A DNA stretch of 35,450 nt from Peptostreptococcaceae bacterium (GTDB taxonomy: Bacteria > Bacillota > Clostridia > Peptostreptococcales > Anaerovoracaceae), in NCBI GenBank assembly GCA_016650175.1, contig JAENWG010000015.1:1-35450 (forward strand), read 5' to 3'. Of the stretch, positions 22,872-32,137 are shown in pieces (position 1 is the stretch's first letter; each line of letters begins with the position of its first letter). The notes under the pieces were generated by a model. The model ran no database searches, was not told the origin of the DNA, and was given only the letters and a program-made list of their open reading frames with translations. The translations under genes were made by a program, and so were the position numbers.

Positions 22872-23639
22872 TTACTCACTAATTTCATAAGTTTCTTCAT
22901 ATTCAACTTCAGCCACTGCCGCTTGACCAACGCCCTTACTGCACTGTGGCGCTAGCAATGAACAATGTTTAGGACAAGCTGTACAATATAGGTTTGATAA
23001 GTATTCATTTAACGTAGGAGTCTCATCCACGATTGCGCTAACATTACTGGTATATGTCTCATCATTGATTTCTTCATCGTCTTCATCATCTGTGTAAACA
23101 ACCACTCCAGTATTAACAAAATTACCAACGGATATGTAAAGGGTAAGCACTATTGCTGCCATAGCAGCAAAACTTCTTACTCCCTGTTTAACATTTTTTG
23201 TATTATATCCGACTACACTTCTTTTGAATACTGCAAGAAAATAATTTATATGCAGTGACGCGTGTAGTAACATTATTCCTAAAGAAACATATGATGAAAA
23301 ATAGTGTATTGTGTATGTATTCCCGTTCATTGCGTTTTGAAATATAACTCCTGAAATCATTATACCTGTAATTATAGATATTGGCATACTTATCATTAGC
23401 ATAACATCTGAAATTCCTTTTAGCTTTTTTTTGAACCCAGAATTTTTGCTAATAATATTTTTTAGTGCTATCTTAGTTTCTTTTTTATTGAGATATACAT
23501 GGGCTGCAAAAAGCCCTCCAATCATCATTCCCATTATCTCATGAAAATATGGACTTATATTGTATCCAAACATTAATAGTATATATATCACCAACATAAA
23601 AATATCTAATAGGATTTTTACGGTGTGTTTGCTTTTCAT
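22872..23639 (-). CDS. DUF4405 cytochrome-b-like membrane protein with C-terminal Cys motif
   Basis: A 255-residue protein with four or five membrane helices. Histidines in the helices (His33, His47, His112, His126, His130) are spaced as in b-type heme or quinone-linked membrane subunits. After the last helix (about 156-176) and an acidic loop comes CTACPKHCSLLAPQC (Cys219, 222, 226, 233), which could bind an Fe-S cluster or another metal; a similar tail occurs in other DUF4405 proteins. A role in membrane electron transfer is inferred. The start has AAGGAG. Directly repeated boxes in front of the gene suggest control by the adjacent two-component system. Confidence 0.75.
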   Translation of the reverse strand: MKSKHTVKILLDIFMLVIYILLMFGYNISPYFHEIMGMMIGGLFAAHVYLNKKETKIALKNIISKNSGFKKKLKGISDVMLMISMPISIITGIMISGVIFQNAMNGNTYTIHYFSSYVSLGIMLLHASLHINYFLAVFKRSVVGYNTKNVKQGVRSFAAMAAIVLTLYISVGNFVNTGVVVYTDDEDDEEINDETYTSNVSAIVDETPTLNEYLSNLYCTACPKHCSLLAPQCSKGVGQAAVAEVEYEETYEISE

Positions 23640-23664
23640 AATTATTCTCCTTCATAGTTTTAAT

Positions 23665-23697
23665 ATTATATTACATTAAAATTATGGACGAATTATG
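23665..23697 (-). promoter_or_regulatory. Promoter with 11-bp-spaced direct repeats before the DUF4405 gene
   Basis: TATAAT (23665-23670, minus strand) lies 9 bp from a pair of CATAATT repeats (23680-23686 and 23691-23697) with an 11-bp period that cover the -35 region. OmpR/PhoB-type regulators commonly bind such repeats, and one is encoded next door. Confidence 0.5.
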
Positions 23698-23712
23698 ACA
23701 GTTTAATTTTAT

Positions 23713-25359
23713 TTATTCACAATACTTTTTCAAGTGTAAATTCGCCTTAAAATAGTCTCCATCTATCTTAATATCAAACTTACCCCCGATTAGTACAGCC
23801 AAGTCTCTTGCTATAGACAATCCAAGTCCACTACCGTCAGAAGTTCTAGATTGGTCGCCTCTCATAAATCTTTCCATCAGTTCCTCTTCCGATACATTTA
23901 ACTGTGCTTTTGAAATGTTTTTAATTTCAAGTTTTAAAGTCTCACTGCTTTCTTCGTAAATATCAACATAAATTCTGCTGCCTTCTATTGAATACTTACT
24001 CGCATTTACAAATAGATTTTCTAGAATTCTGTATAAAAGTCTACCATCTGCACATACTTTTATGTCTTCAACATGAGTATTAAAAACCACATCTAACTCC
24101 TTTGGCTCAAAATAGTTATCCATTTCACCTAGGCTTTGGTTAACAATCGCAGATAAATCCATTTCAACTAAATCCACTGGGAAATCTCCGCTACTTGCTT
24201 TTGCAGCATCAAATAAATCCTCTGTTAATTTTTTTAATCTCTGCGTTTTTTCATCTATTACTCTTAAATATTCAGGTGCATTTTTACTATCTAATCCTTC
24301 AAATTTTAAAAGATCTAAATACGTAATCATAGAAGTAAGAGGTGTTTTTATGTCGTGAGAAACATTAGAAATAAGGTCAGTTTTAGTACGCTGATTCTTT
24401 TTCTCGTTTTCCATAGCAATGCTTAGCGATTCAGATATATCATTTAAATCAGAGGCTAATCTATCAAGTTCACCTTTCCCTTTAACTTCATTCTTGTATT
24501 CAAAATTACCATTTTTAAGTTGGTTTACACCTTCTTTAACTGTATAATATTTATCCATAACCTTCGGTAAAAATATTATTACAAGAAGCACTACTGCTAT
24601 AAGTGATTCTAAAGATACATATGAAAGAATCGCACCTAGTAGAAGCATGGCTAGTATTTTCCAATACGCTGTTGCTTTATATTTTAGACTTCTCTCTATA
24701 TCCCTAAACAGTCTTCCAAGCAAGGTATAATGTGTAAATTCTCCGGCTTTTCCTTTTTTAATTAGTGACAATAGCAACATCAAACACAAAAGAGATGCTA
24801 TCAACATTACTACTACTGCTGATAACAGTCCAAAAAACGAACTATATGAATATTCACTTCCCCACAAATAATAATCTAAACTCTTCTCTAATCCAATAAA
24901 TATATTTGGAATAGAATACAAATAATTATATACGGTCTTTCCTGTATATATAACAGCTGCTATTCCCACTGCAAACATGATTACTATCTGAACTTCTCCA
25001 AATATTTTGTCAAACCAGTTAAGTTTTATTTTTCCATCTTCTTCTTTCTTTCCTACAATAGCAAGAGATACCACTAGGGATACTATGCTAATTGTTCCTG
25101 TAAATACAGCTACAGCAGATAATTGTTTAAATATAATGCTTATCACAGAGTATAAAGTCATTTCAACTTCCTGCCCTGAAGTATTCTCACAAATAACTTT
25201 TGTAATCTTTGCTCCATCCATATTCATAGCATCATATAATGTAAATATTCCTACAATAGACACCGCAAATATTGTAACCACTAGTATAAACATAATTATA
25301 CTGGCGGTTATTTTTACTATATATGGTTTTTTATTGTAGTTTTTCAATTTTGTATCCAA
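23713..25359 (-). CDS. Membrane sensor histidine kinase
   Basis: A 548-residue kinase with about six hydrophobic segments (residues 15-40, 75-102, 123-147, 174-200, 235-248, 250-267), a HAMP-like linker (about 270-322), the phospho-acceptor block NVSHDIKTPLTS (His335) and an ATP-binding domain with the N box (FVNASKYS) and GSGLGLSI. The multi-span input region without a large outer loop suggests sensing in or at the membrane, as in cell-envelope sensors. It overlaps its response regulator by 29 bp. The start is a TTG behind GGTGG, less certain than most. Confidence 0.9.
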   Translation of the reverse strand: MDTKLKNYNKKPYIVKITASIIMFILVVTIFAVSIVGIFTLYDAMNMDGAKITKVICENTSGQEVEMTLYSVISIIFKQLSAVAVFTGTISIVSLVVSLAIVGKKEEDGKIKLNWFDKIFGEVQIVIMFAVGIAAVIYTGKTVYNYLYSIPNIFIGLEKSLDYYLWGSEYSYSSFFGLLSAVVVMLIASLLCLMLLLSLIKKGKAGEFTHYTLLGRLFRDIERSLKYKATAYWKILAMLLLGAILSYVSLESLIAVVLLVIIFLPKVMDKYYTVKEGVNQLKNGNFEYKNEVKGKGELDRLASDLNDISESLSIAMENEKKNQRTKTDLISNVSHDIKTPLTSMITYLDLLKFEGLDSKNAPEYLRVIDEKTQRLKKLTEDLFDAAKASSGDFPVDLVEMDLSAIVNQSLGEMDNYFEPKELDVVFNTHVEDIKVCADGRLLYRILENLFVNASKYSIEGSRIYVDIYEESSETLKLEIKNISKAQLNVSEEELMERFMRGDQSRTSDGSGLGLSIARDLAVLIGGKFDIKIDGDYFKANLHLKKYCE

Positions 25360-26020
25360 TTCCCCAGACCACCTTTAAATATTTAGGATTTTTAGTATTT
25401 ATTTCAATTTTTTCTCTTATTCTTCTGATGTGAACAGCTACAGTGTTTTCAGGATTAATTGCAGGTTCATTCCAGACCGCTTCATATATCCGGCTCATTG
25501 AAAACACTTTACCCGCATTTTCAGTTAGAAACTTGATTATACCGTATTCTATAGGAGTAACTACTACTTCATTGCCTTCAACTGTAACTGATTTGTTATC
25601 ATCATCTATGGAAAGTCCCCCTGTTTCAAAAACTTTGTTTTTAGAAGTAATGTTTCCAAAGTCAGTATATCGGCGTAGCTGAGATTTAACTCTAGCAACA
25701 AGTTCAAGCGGATTAAAAGGTTTTGTCATATAGTCATCCGCACCTACATTTAATCCCGTGATTTTATCATAATCTTCTGATTTAGCAGATAGCATAATGA
25801 TTGGAATATTCTTTTCTTTTCTTATTCTCATCGTAGTTTGAATACCATCAAGACCCGGCATCATTATATCCATAATAATCAGATGCAAATCATTATTTTT
25901 AGCTATATCAATTGCAGTAAGACCATCATTTGCTAACAAAACATTATAGCCTTCGTTTATTAAATATATTTCTATAGCCTTGGCTATATCTTTGTCATCG
26001 TCGCACACTAAAATATTCAT
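25331..26020 (-). CDS. OmpR/PhoB-family response regulator
   Basis: A 229-residue regulator: receiver domain with acidic pocket DDD (7-9), phospho-acceptor Asp51 in IIMDIMMPG, Thr/Ser in MLSAKS, Lys in MTKPF, and a winged-helix DNA-binding domain (about 130-227; TPIEYGIIKFL, NTVAVHIRRIREKI, VWGIGYKI). It is cotranscribed with and overlaps the kinase. Likely targets are the 11-bp-spaced repeats before the DUF4405 gene. Confidence 0.94.
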   Translation of the reverse strand: MNILVCDDDKDIAKAIEIYLINEGYNVLLANDGLTAIDIAKNNDLHLIIMDIMMPGLDGIQTTMRIRKEKNIPIIMLSAKSEDYDKITGLNVGADDYMTKPFNPLELVARVKSQLRRYTDFGNITSKNKVFETGGLSIDDDNKSVTVEGNEVVVTPIEYGIIKFLTENAGKVFSMSRIYEAVWNEPAINPENTVAVHIRRIREKIEINTKNPKYLKVVWGIGYKIEKLQ

Positions 26021-26090
26021 CTTACTTACCTCTTCTACTCATATTATCATGATAGTATTACAAAACAATTTACACTTTATTAAAATATTA

Positions 26091-27410
26091 TTAATTTATT
26101 AGTGCTTCAAGTGTTTTTCTAGCCACCGGACCTGCGCTTGTGCTTCCATTTCCGCCTTTTTCAACGAATACTACAAAGGCATATGGATAATCTTCATTTT
26201 TAACGAAACCGACAAACCATCCGTTAGGTTGCTCCCCGATTACTACTTCAGCAGTACCTGATTTAGCATAAATATCTAAACCCGGATAATTCTCTTCGCC
26301 GTATGTTTCAACTACATTGTTTTTCATCATATCTTTAATTTTATCAGCCGTTTCTTCTGATAGGTAATTACCTAAAGAGTTAGGCTTAACACTATTTCTT
26401 TTAATCAAGCTTGGTTCTACCGCTTCACCGCCGTTTGCTATCGCCCCCATATAAACCATCATAGCACAAGGGTTTATTAAATCATTATACTGACCAATAC
26501 CTGACCACGCCAAGTTAACACTGGTGTCTGAAGGAAACTCAAAACTACTAGGTTTCGTCATTATTCCGTCTATGTTATATGAATTGGTAAGCCCCGCTTT
26601 ATCAGTGTATTCCTCTAATTTATCTGCTCCCATCTCCATAGATAATTCTCCAAATGCTCCGTTACATGATTTTGCTAGTGCCTCTTCAAAATCCACAGTA
26701 CCATGTGCATACGTACAATTGATTACGTCACCTTCTACTTCACTGCTACCATCACAGTCAAAAGAAAACTCATCTAAATTATCTATACTATCAATCGCTG
26801 CAGCTGCAGTTATTAACTTAAATATAGATCCTGGTACCATCGTGCCTTGTATGAATTTATTGTAGTATGTCCCATCTTCTGGATCATCAGGTATATCCAT
26901 TGGATCAAATGTCGGCTTACTTACCACGCAAAGGATTTCTCCTGTTTCATAATTGAACACTCCAACAGTCCCATTATGGTCCCCTAGCGCATTATACGCC
27001 ACTTCGCAAGCATTAGCATCTAAAGTTAAATAAATCTCGTTACCCGTATCATCAGGGCTATATATGCCGTTAATAAAACTGTAACCTATCAGGTCACCTT
27101 TTTTAAGATTTAATAAACCATTTGAAATATTACCATAGATATCTCCTACCGTATGCACTGTAGCTTTACGAATTTCGGCATCGTTCGAATATATTATACC
27201 GTCCTTGGTACATTGTATTAGAATTTCTCCATTTCTGTCATATATACTTCCCCTACTTAATTGTCCGTCTGTATAAACGTTCATGTTGCCTTTAAATGTT
27301 GACCATTCCTCACCATTGACGGCCATCTTGTAAATAAAATAGCACAAACCAAAGAATAATATAACGGCTAATAATAGGCAAGCTAAAGCTCTGCTTTCTA
27401 CTTTACGCAT
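26091..27410 (-). CDS. Class B penicillin-binding protein (PbpA-like transpeptidase)
   Basis: A 439-residue peptidoglycan transpeptidase with one N-terminal membrane helix (residues 8-28). The catalytic motifs are all present: SIFK (Ser195, Lys198), SCN (Ser248) and KSGT (Lys383). It is short, without a large dimerisation domain, as in mycobacterial PbpA. It overlaps the preceding FHA-RodA gene by 8 bp; the polymerase and transpeptidase would work as a pair in wall synthesis. Confidence 0.92.
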   Translation of the reverse strand: MRKVESRALACLLLAVILFFGLCYFIYKMAVNGEEWSTFKGNMNVYTDGQLSRGSIYDRNGEILIQCTKDGIIYSNDAEIRKATVHTVGDIYGNISNGLLNLKKGDLIGYSFINGIYSPDDTGNEIYLTLDANACEVAYNALGDHNGTVGVFNYETGEILCVVSKPTFDPMDIPDDPEDGTYYNKFIQGTMVPGSIFKLITAAAAIDSIDNLDEFSFDCDGSSEVEGDVINCTYAHGTVDFEEALAKSCNGAFGELSMEMGADKLEEYTDKAGLTNSYNIDGIMTKPSSFEFPSDTSVNLAWSGIGQYNDLINPCAMMVYMGAIANGGEAVEPSLIKRNSVKPNSLGNYLSEETADKIKDMMKNNVVETYGEENYPGLDIYAKSGTAEVVIGEQPNGWFVGFVKNEDYPYAFVVFVEKGGNGSTSAGPVARKTLEALIN

Positions 27411-29154
27411 CTAACCCCACCTCGTCTTCCTCCGATATATCTTTATCAACGATTATATTTTTAACCCTGTTGTTAATAGCTAAGCTCGCATTTTTTCTCA
27501 TGTCAGCGGCTTTTAAAAATGATAACATTCCCCACGATACCGCCATGCTTGTTCCTCCATGTGAAACAAAAGGAAAAGTAACTCCCGTAAGTGGGAAAAA
27601 GTCTAATGCACCAAACACATTTAACATAGTTTGAAATATCAGCATTGTAGTTGCTCCGCATGCTGCTATTGAATAAAATGTGGACCTGCCTGCTAAAATA
27701 GAATTGCTTGTAAAAAGTAATAACGCTATTATACACAGCACCATAAGCGCCGCTATAATTATGCCCCACTCTTCAACTACCATTCCAAACACAAGATCCG
27801 TATTGGCGGCTGCGACATGTCTAAGCATACCGTTTCCTGCGCCAAGACCTGCTAATCCTCCGTTCGCACTAGCTGTCATTGTTCTTGTTTGCTGATATCC
27901 CAACGAATCCGCAAATTCCCAAACATGACCCCATGCCGAAAATCTATCGGCTATATATGGTTTAAATCTAATTACCATTATACCTAAAAGTATTGCACCT
28001 CCGATAGTTAATGCCATCCTTGAAACGTCTCCGCTTCTTAAAAAAGAAATCAGTAGGAATGTCACAAAATATATTGATGCTGTTCCAAAATCACCCATTA
28101 TAGCAAGTGATGCTAAGCAAAAACCGGAGAACACCATGAATATTGTCAGATTTCGTTTTTGATAGAGTTCATCTAATGTTGCTGCGCCTATCCAAATAAA
28201 GGCAAGTTTAACTATTTCAGACGGCTGAAAGGATATTCCGCCTATCTCCAGCCAATTTACAGCACCATATTTAAGAGTACCGAAAACCAAATTCACTACA
28301 AGTATCGCTACTGACAATATTATTAACATAGGTCTAATAAACTTAGCCCTTTTTAAATTTCTAAGAAATATACACATGAAAACAAATAATACTATTCCTA
28401 TACCTATTGCAATAAGCTGTTTGAAAACCATCTCTGGTGCAGACGAAGCCACAATGGCCAGACTTATAGTTGATAGGAAAAATGCCATTATTTCCAATTC
28501 AAAGCCACGACTGCCTAGCGCTCTGAACCCAAATACATAAAACCACATTATAAGCATAAGAATGAAAAACGAAACTGAAACCATCGGAATATACCTATCA
28601 CCAAGTCCGATAATTAATTGTATTACAGTTAAGATTTGAAAAAAAGAAAGCGCTACAATTATTTTCCACGGCGATACAGGTTCTTTATCCATTTCGCGCA
28701 TTTGTTTATTGTTTTTTTGTTCTTCTAAGCTAATAGGAAATAGAGTGCAGCTAACGGAACCCATTTTAATTTCGTCACCTATTTCGCATAACATTTTTTC
28801 ACGTTCATTAGCCTCTTCATCATTTATTGAAGATCCATTTGTAGAACCCAAGTCCTCATATATCCAAGTACCATCTTTATTTCTTATTAATAGACTATGA
28901 TTTCTAGATACGCTTTTATCTTTAATTCTAAGATCAACTGAAGACGAACGTCCAATTACATTTTCCCAATGGGTAATAGGCAAACTGTCTCCGTTTTCAA
29001 TATGTAAATACGCCCAAACTTCGGGAGTCGCTCTAGTCGAAAGAAGAGACCTAATCGATTTAATTAAAATATAACCGGCCAACAGGACTAACACCCATCT
29101 AACTCCGGTCGTATAAAGCATACTTATACTATAACTTTGAATTATATTTAACAT
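27403..29154 (-). CDS. FHA-domain / FtsW-RodA fusion protein
   Basis: A 583-residue protein: an N-terminal membrane helix (about 13-32), an FHA phosphothreonine-binding domain (about 60-140; IGRSSSVDLRI, SVSRNHSLLI, DLGSTNGS), then a ten-helix SEDS glycosyltransferase domain (about 165-550) with WLEIGGISFQPSEIVKLAF and, near the end, FPFVSHGGTS. SEDS proteins polymerise lipid II. The FHA domain suggests control by a Ser/Thr kinase. Its partner transpeptidase gene overlaps its end. The start has an AGGAGG site. Confidence 0.93.
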   Translation of the reverse strand: MLNIIQSYSISMLYTTGVRWVLVLLAGYILIKSIRSLLSTRATPEVWAYLHIENGDSLPITHWENVIGRSSSVDLRIKDKSVSRNHSLLIRNKDGTWIYEDLGSTNGSSINDEEANEREKMLCEIGDEIKMGSVSCTLFPISLEEQKNNKQMREMDKEPVSPWKIIVALSFFQILTVIQLIIGLGDRYIPMVSVSFFILMLIMWFYVFGFRALGSRGFELEIMAFFLSTISLAIVASSAPEMVFKQLIAIGIGIVLFVFMCIFLRNLKRAKFIRPMLIILSVAILVVNLVFGTLKYGAVNWLEIGGISFQPSEIVKLAFIWIGAATLDELYQKRNLTIFMVFSGFCLASLAIMGDFGTASIYFVTFLLISFLRSGDVSRMALTIGGAILLGIMVIRFKPYIADRFSAWGHVWEFADSLGYQQTRTMTASANGGLAGLGAGNGMLRHVAAANTDLVFGMVVEEWGIIIAALMVLCIIALLLFTSNSILAGRSTFYSIAACGATTMLIFQTMLNVFGALDFFPLTGVTFPFVSHGGTSMAVSWGMLSFLKAADMRKNASLAINNRVKNIIVDKDISEEDEVGLDA

Positions 29155-29176
29155 TCAAACCCTCCTACACGAATAG

Positions 29177-29205
29177 ATTATATCCTATTTAGCATAATAT
29201 GTCAT
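29177..29205 (-). promoter_or_regulatory. Promoter of the FHA-RodA/PBP operon
   Basis: Minus strand: ATGACA (29200-29205), 17-bp spacer, TATAAT (29177-29182). Confidence 0.65.
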
Positions 29206-29214
29206 CTTTTAGAT

Positions 29215-29243
29215 ATGAAAAATACCGAGGTTACCTCGGCATT
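29215..29243 (-). terminator. Terminator of the glnS-ydbS-ydbT-ptb operon
   Basis: AATgCCGAGG-TAA-CCTCGGtATT on the minus strand (29221-29243), followed by TTTTT. Confidence 0.8.
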
Positions 29244-29254
29244 TAATTGTGTGT

Positions 29255-30169
29255 TTATTCAGCTAGCATTAATGAAAATGCTATTGAGTTTAGTTTGGTT
29301 TCTGCGCTATCTCCTCTTGAATATATAGCAACAGGTTTAGTGACTCCTGCAAAGTTGCTTCCAACTTCCATATCAGCCAAATATACCGCACTTTTATATA
29401 GTATATTGCCGGCATGAAGATCCGGCATTATTAAAATATCTGCATCTCCTTGTATAGGTCCCTTGAACCTTTTTCTTTCACAAGCTTCAGGAAAACATGC
29501 CAAGTCAAAAGATATAGGTCCGTCTACTATTAAATCTCCCAGTTGACCACGTTCAGCCATTTTAGCTATTGCCGCGCTTTCAACCGTAATCGGAATAGAT
29601 TCCGCAACAGTTTCCATAGCTGTTATTAGCGCTACTTTAGGTGTTTTAATTCCCATCTTCCTTGCTACTGCTGCTGTATTTTTAATCATTTCAATTTTTT
29701 CTTTATAAGTTGGTTCTACAACCATTCCCATATCACTAGCTAATCTAGTTTTGCCTAGTCTAGGATGACTTAGCGCTGTAATTACGTGAACAAACCCACC
29801 TGATTTAATGCCGCTCTGACTGTTTAATATAGCTTTCATAAATGTTGGAGAATGAATCAACCCCTTCATTAGCATATCGGCTTCGCCATTTCTAACTAAT
29901 TCGACTGCTTTTTCCGCGATAGCCTTTTCACCTGTTATATTTACAATACTATTTAAGCTTAAATTTAAACCTACGACTTTTGCTTGTTTGATTATTTCAT
30001 CTTCATCTCCGATTAGTATTCCTGTAGCAAGTCCAATATCATTAGCCATTTTTATTGTTTCGAGTACTTCTTTATCTCCAGCGGCTGCTACTGCAATCTT
30101 CTTGCTTTGGTTTTTAGAGGTTTCTATTACTTGTTTTTTAATATCTTCAAAACTATTTATCTGTTTCAT
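29255..30169 (-). CDS. ptb: Phosphate butyryltransferase/acetyltransferase-family enzyme
   Basis: A 304-residue phosphotransacylase of Ptb size. It has the N-terminal VAAAGDKEVLETIKMA block, VELVRNGEADMLMKG, LIHSPTFMKAIL, VFV-type ITALSHPRLGKTRLASDMGM, and the late MPDLHAGNILYKSAVYLA and GVTKPVAIYSRGDSAETK blocks. Such enzymes transfer an acyl group between CoA and phosphate. No butyrate or acetate kinase gene is next to it, so the acyl chain length is uncertain. It begins 3 bp after the ydbT-like gene. Confidence 0.85.
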   Translation of the reverse strand: MKQINSFEDIKKQVIETSKNQSKKIAVAAAGDKEVLETIKMANDIGLATGILIGDEDEIIKQAKVVGLNLSLNSIVNITGEKAIAEKAVELVRNGEADMLMKGLIHSPTFMKAILNSQSGIKSGGFVHVITALSHPRLGKTRLASDMGMVVEPTYKEKIEMIKNTAAVARKMGIKTPKVALITAMETVAESIPITVESAAIAKMAERGQLGDLIVDGPISFDLACFPEACERKRFKGPIQGDADILIMPDLHAGNILYKSAVYLADMEVGSNFAGVTKPVAIYSRGDSAETKLNSIAFSLMLAE

Positions 30170-30172
30170 AAT

Positions 30173-31654
30173 CTACATCCTTTCATAAATATCATTGAAT
30201 TTATCTTTATGAAAAATCCCTGTTACATTAACGTTATTTACGCTATTTGCCAATATAAACAATTTGTACCTTTGAAGATTCTTCAATCTTTCAAGTGGTG
30301 ACTGATTCGCTCTTAAATATTGTATTTTATCATACTTGATAAGCTTAGTAACTTTTTTATATGTGCCACTAGCTATTGCTATATAATCATTCCCCACATT
30401 TACTCCTGCCGTTTTAAACTGAATAAGTGCGGAAAACATGAAGAATGCCATAAGCACCGTATAAACTAATACAGGGATATATAAAGCTAAATGGGTATAC
30501 TCCTTTAACATAATAGCGGTTATTAATGCTATTGTTAAGGGTACAATATATACCAATTGACGAATTAATATTATCATTCTTGCAGCTTTAGGCTGTTTTT
30601 CGAGATTTTCATCGGTATTAGTTACGAATTCAGGAAGAAGTATTTCCATGAATTTATCAATGTCTTCCTTTGTTTTAGAAAGAAGTAAAAATGCACCTTC
30701 GTCTTTTTCATCTCCTGCACCCACATTTACAAGTTCAATGCTTTGTTTATTGAATACTCTAGATATAGCAGGTTCAATTATTTTTATTGCATTTATTCTA
30801 TCTATTGGTATTTCATACGTTCTTTTTTTTATTAATCCTTGAGAAATGATCAACTTATTTTTAAATCTTTTCGCTCTAAAATTGAAAAACGTAAGAAAGG
30901 ATAAAACGCCTCTAGCAGCGCTAGTTGATAGTGCTAAGAATAAAGCCAGCATTCCTCCAAAAGACTTTACCACTATTTCCATTATATTCTCATCTGTATC
31001 AATAGCTCCAAAAAATACTAATGCCACCCCTACAAGTAATGCTACTGAAAGTATGCTTGATAACGGAAGCGCATAAAGAGAATGCATTATTATATCTTTT
31101 ACAGAATAAGAAATGTCATAGTCCTTAGTTGTCGCATATTGCATTTCTTGTTCGTCTTCTTCTGTTATATTCTTATTTTGAGCTACAAGTTTCATCACTT
31201 CTGCTTTAAACGCTAAAGCCTTATCTTTTCCAAGCACTATTTTTATATCTGTTGCATTAGAAGTAGATAAAGAATCAGTGTCTATCTTTATTTTATATGT
31301 TCTTAATATTTGCTCAAATATATTTTGCTCTAAATTAACATTTGAAATATTTTTAATTCCATACGATTTGTGTTTTCTGTTTATAGTGTTTCTTTCTATT
31401 TCTATCGTCCCATCAGTTATGCTAATCAGAGTTTTATACCATATTTTATATTGCCAAAATACGATTCCACCTAATATAAGAAAACCTCCTACAAACGAAA
31501 TTATCACTCCTTTAGCTGGTATACTTTCAATCCCAGACAATACAGACCCAATGCCTGCAAATCCGTTAATCATTACTAGTACTAGTCCTATAAATGCAGC
31601 TCCTAAGTTTTCGATTATTATGCTAGGATGGCATCTGAACTTTTCCCTTGTCAT
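30173..31654 (-). CDS. YdbT-like membrane protein with bacterial PH domains
   Basis: A 493-residue membrane protein with three bacterial PH-like (DUF304/bPH2) units, each after a pair of membrane helices (about 15-55, 195-240 and 360-405). The PH units show the pattern L/I-x-R-x-K/R-T-Y-E-I-P-I-D-R-I-N-A-I. In Bacillus the YdbS/YdbT pair is linked to antibiotic tolerance; the mechanism is not known. I choose ATG 31652-31654 because GGAGG lies 6 bp upstream. It overlaps the ydbS-like gene by 32 bp. Confidence 0.82.
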   Translation of the reverse strand: MTREKFRCHPSIIIENLGAAFIGLVLVMINGFAGIGSVLSGIESIPAKGVIISFVGGFLILGGIVFWQYKIWYKTLISITDGTIEIERNTINRKHKSYGIKNISNVNLEQNIFEQILRTYKIKIDTDSLSTSNATDIKIVLGKDKALAFKAEVMKLVAQNKNITEEDEQEMQYATTKDYDISYSVKDIIMHSLYALPLSSILSVALLVGVALVFFGAIDTDENIMEIVVKSFGGMLALFLALSTSAARGVLSFLTFFNFRAKRFKNKLIISQGLIKKRTYEIPIDRINAIKIIEPAISRVFNKQSIELVNVGAGDEKDEGAFLLLSKTKEDIDKFMEILLPEFVTNTDENLEKQPKAARMIILIRQLVYIVPLTIALITAIMLKEYTHLALYIPVLVYTVLMAFFMFSALIQFKTAGVNVGNDYIAIASGTYKKVTKLIKYDKIQYLRANQSPLERLKNLQRYKLFILANSVNNVNVTGIFHKDKFNDIYERM

Positions 31655-32129
31655 CAGCATCCTCCACATTTTCTTTTCTTACTATATTGTTGATTCTAGC
31701 TTTTAGCGTATCAGCTATGCTATCCGCTACGTCTCTTTCTAAAAATCTTATAGTAACATCTCCGCCTGCCGTTGTAACTTGAACCTTGGCAAGTTTATAC
31801 ATTCTATCAATCGGGCCTTGTGCTATTTCAATTTTATGTAGTCTTTCAATAGGTACTATATCTCTTTTCACCCATAGAAAACCTTCTATAACATCTATTT
31901 CATCATCAGTAATTCTATATTTATATCTTTTATATCTAATTATAGGCACAACAATAACCGATATTACGTTAAGTGTAAGTAATACTCCTAATACAATCAT
32001 AAGCCAAATAACATCTCTTAGCAGTATAACGAACACTATAGAAATAATAATTAATACAACCGTGCCAATTAAGGCGGTCATTCTCATGCAGTTAATTGCT
32101 TTCTTATTTAATGCTCTGTATTCCAACAT
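31623..32129 (-). CDS. YdbS-like membrane protein with one bacterial PH domain
   Basis: A 168-residue protein with two membrane helices (about 18-62) and one bPH2 unit marked by WVKRDIVPIERLHKIEIAQG and a late TTAGGDVTIRFL. The start is set at ATG 32127-32129, where AGGAG lies 6 bp upstream; a TTG 21 bp further up would overlap glnS. It is the natural partner of the following ydbT-like protein. Confidence 0.85.
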   Translation of the reverse strand: MLEYRALNKKAINCMRMTALIGTVVLIIISIVFVILLRDVIWLMIVLGVLLTLNVISVIVVPIIRYKRYKYRITDDEIDVIEGFLWVKRDIVPIERLHKIEIAQGPIDRMYKLAKVQVTTAGGDVTIRFLERDVADSIADTLKARINNIVRKENVEDADDKGKVQMPS

Positions 32130-32137
32130 CTTTACTC

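Noticed and set aside
27503-27769. An 88-codon minus-strand frame inside the FHA-RodA gene
   Set aside because: It is a shadow of the real frame, with no ribosome site and no family likeness.
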